NCBI GenBank assembly: GCA_964034945.1
Contig: OZ035961.1
Location: 62,970,744-63,034,743 of the forward strand
Source: Chrysopilus asiliformis
Taxonomy: Eukaryota > Arthropoda > Insecta > Diptera > Rhagionidae
Direction: 5' to 3'
Length of the DNA stretch: 64,000 bases
Part shown: positions 63,589-64,000 of the stretch, piece after piece
How positions within the stretch are numbered: the first letter of the stretch is position 1
How the letters are laid out: each line of letters begins with the position of its first letter
The notes under the pieces: generated by a model
What the model was told of the DNA's origin: nothing
Seen by the model: the letters and a program-made list of their open reading frames with translations, nothing else
The model's database searches: none
Position numbers and translations under genes: made by a program

Positions 63589-64000
63589 ATGATAAACTAT
63601 TCTCATAGTAAGTCATCATCATTAAAAAACCATCGCAAAAGCGGAAAAGGTTTAATAAATTCCCTCATTAATAAATTACCCTTCGAACTTCATCTGCCGG
63701 GATACCAATATTGTGGACCGGGTACAAAGCTGCAAAAACGATTAGCTAGAGGAGATCAGGGAATCAACGATTTAGACAAAGCTTGTAAAGAACACGATAT
63801 AGCATATTCCAAAAATAAGGATACAATAAATCGAAATATTGCTGATAGAGTGTTGGTGGAAAAGGCCTGGCAGAGAGTAAAAGCTGCAGATTCTAGTTTG
63901 GGTGAAAAGACTAACGCATTACTCGTAACTAATCTCATGAAAGCTAAAAGTAAATTCGGAATGGGTCTTAAGAGGAAATCTAAAAAGAAACGCGGCGGAA
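63589..64000 (+). CDS. Parvovirus-like phospholipase A2 capsid-associated protein (partial, runs off the window)
   Basis: ATG at 63589, 137 codons to the window edge without a stop. After a basic N terminus comes LPGYQYCGPGT with the calcium-binding loop (Y41-C42-G43-P44-G45), then DKACKEHDIAYS with the catalytic His69-Asp70 pair, and a helical segment KAWQRVKAADSSLGE. This is the PLA2 type found at the N terminus of parvovirus VP1 and in many insect genome ORFs of Polinton kind. In parvoviruses it acts on endosomal membranes during entry. The C-terminal tail turns very basic (KRKSKKKRGG), which may be a nuclear localisation signal. Confidence 0.88.
   Translation, partial: MINYSHSKSSSLKNHRKSGKGLINSLINKLPFELHLPGYQYCGPGTKLQKRLARGDQGINDLDKACKEHDIAYSKNKDTINRNIADRVLVEKAWQRVKAADSSLGEKTNALLVTNLMKAKSKFGMGLKRKSKKKRGG

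Larger units (their letters stand above)
56583..64000. mobile_element. Endogenous Maverick/Polinton (adintovirus-like) element, partial
   Basis: A compact cluster of at least ten genes on both strands with viral functions: integrase, two jelly-roll capsid proteins, packaging ATPase, phospholipase A2 protein, collagen-like protein and several small proteins. Integrase plus double-jelly-roll capsid plus A32-type ATPase is the core set of Polintons and adintoviruses. Intergenic gaps are short. The left edge is truncated near 56580 and the right edge runs past the window. Lesions: a stop in the integrase, one-base shifts at the start of the minor capsid gene and in the major capsid gene. PolB, adenain-type protease and terminal inverted repeats are not visible. 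Confidence 0.85.

Noticed and set aside
1..64000. tRNA, rRNA or snRNA genes
   Set aside because: None was recognised by reading; only the tRNA-complementary primer-binding site of copia was found. A covariance-model scan would settle this.

Overview
The window is AT-rich eukaryotic DNA, almost certainly from an insect: short GT-AG introns, TATA and AATAAA signals, a P element with a THAP domain, copia primed by a half initiator-Met tRNA, piggyBac, mariner, hAT, PIF/Harbinger, Helitron, Penelope, BEL/Pao and Jockey-like sequences, and one host gene. The exact order is not resolvable by reading; Diptera is plausible but unproven. The region is a graveyard of mobile DNA in which most genes belong to selfish elements and many insertions sit inside other insertions.

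Layout. 1-6.1 kb: an interspersed family with a GACAGACG microsatellite (family A), a LINE fragment, a deleted mariner with perfect ends and a broken PIF/Harbinger pair. 6.2-10 kb: two non-autonomous Helitron-like elements joined head to tail, the first carrying a ~122-bp tandem array interrupted by a hAT-type element with an exact 8-bp target duplication. 10.9-12.6 kb: another hAT-type element. 12.8-17.8 kb: a Helitron RepHel gene (HUH Rep plus PIF1-like helicase) with one frameshift. 18-24 kb: Helitron and pogo-type elements and a LINE. 24.4-24.9 kb: the last two visible exons of the host gene PSME3IP1/NIP30, the only clear cellular gene. 26-29.4 kb: a second mariner holding a hAT-type element, then BEL/Pao gag and LTR pieces. 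29.5-36.0 kb: a Ty1/copia element with identical 197-bp LTRs, interrupted twice. 37.4-41.35 kb: a P-like transposon. 42.7-45.1 kb: an element with 30-bp perfect terminal inverted repeats. 45.8-52.2 kb: a Penelope-like element with inverted arms, each carrying a hammerhead ribozyme motif; a complete PIF/Harbinger transposon lies in one arm. 53.8 kb: a 90-bp perfect foldback. 55.1-55.7 kb: a deleted piggyBac.

The most interesting part is 56.6-64.0 kb, an endogenous Maverick/Polinton (adintovirus-like) virus fragment that runs off the right edge. It has an integrase followed by a chromodomain behind a stop codon, a penton-like minor capsid protein, a 51-residue small ORF overlapping the start of the double-jelly-roll major capsid gene, a nuclease-like protein, a Lys-rich small ORF, a collagen-like protein, a DUF8207-type protein, an A32/FtsK-type packaging ATPase and a parvovirus-like phospholipase A2 protein. 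Integrase, capsid and packaging functions are present; a DNA polymerase and a protease are not visible in the window.

A recurring feature is single-base frame disruption, often inside runs of A (Helitron, copia twice, both PIF/Harbinger accessory genes, the viral capsid gene). This suggests either homopolymer errors in the assembly or shared decay, so 'pseudogene' calls that rest only on those shifts should be treated as provisional.
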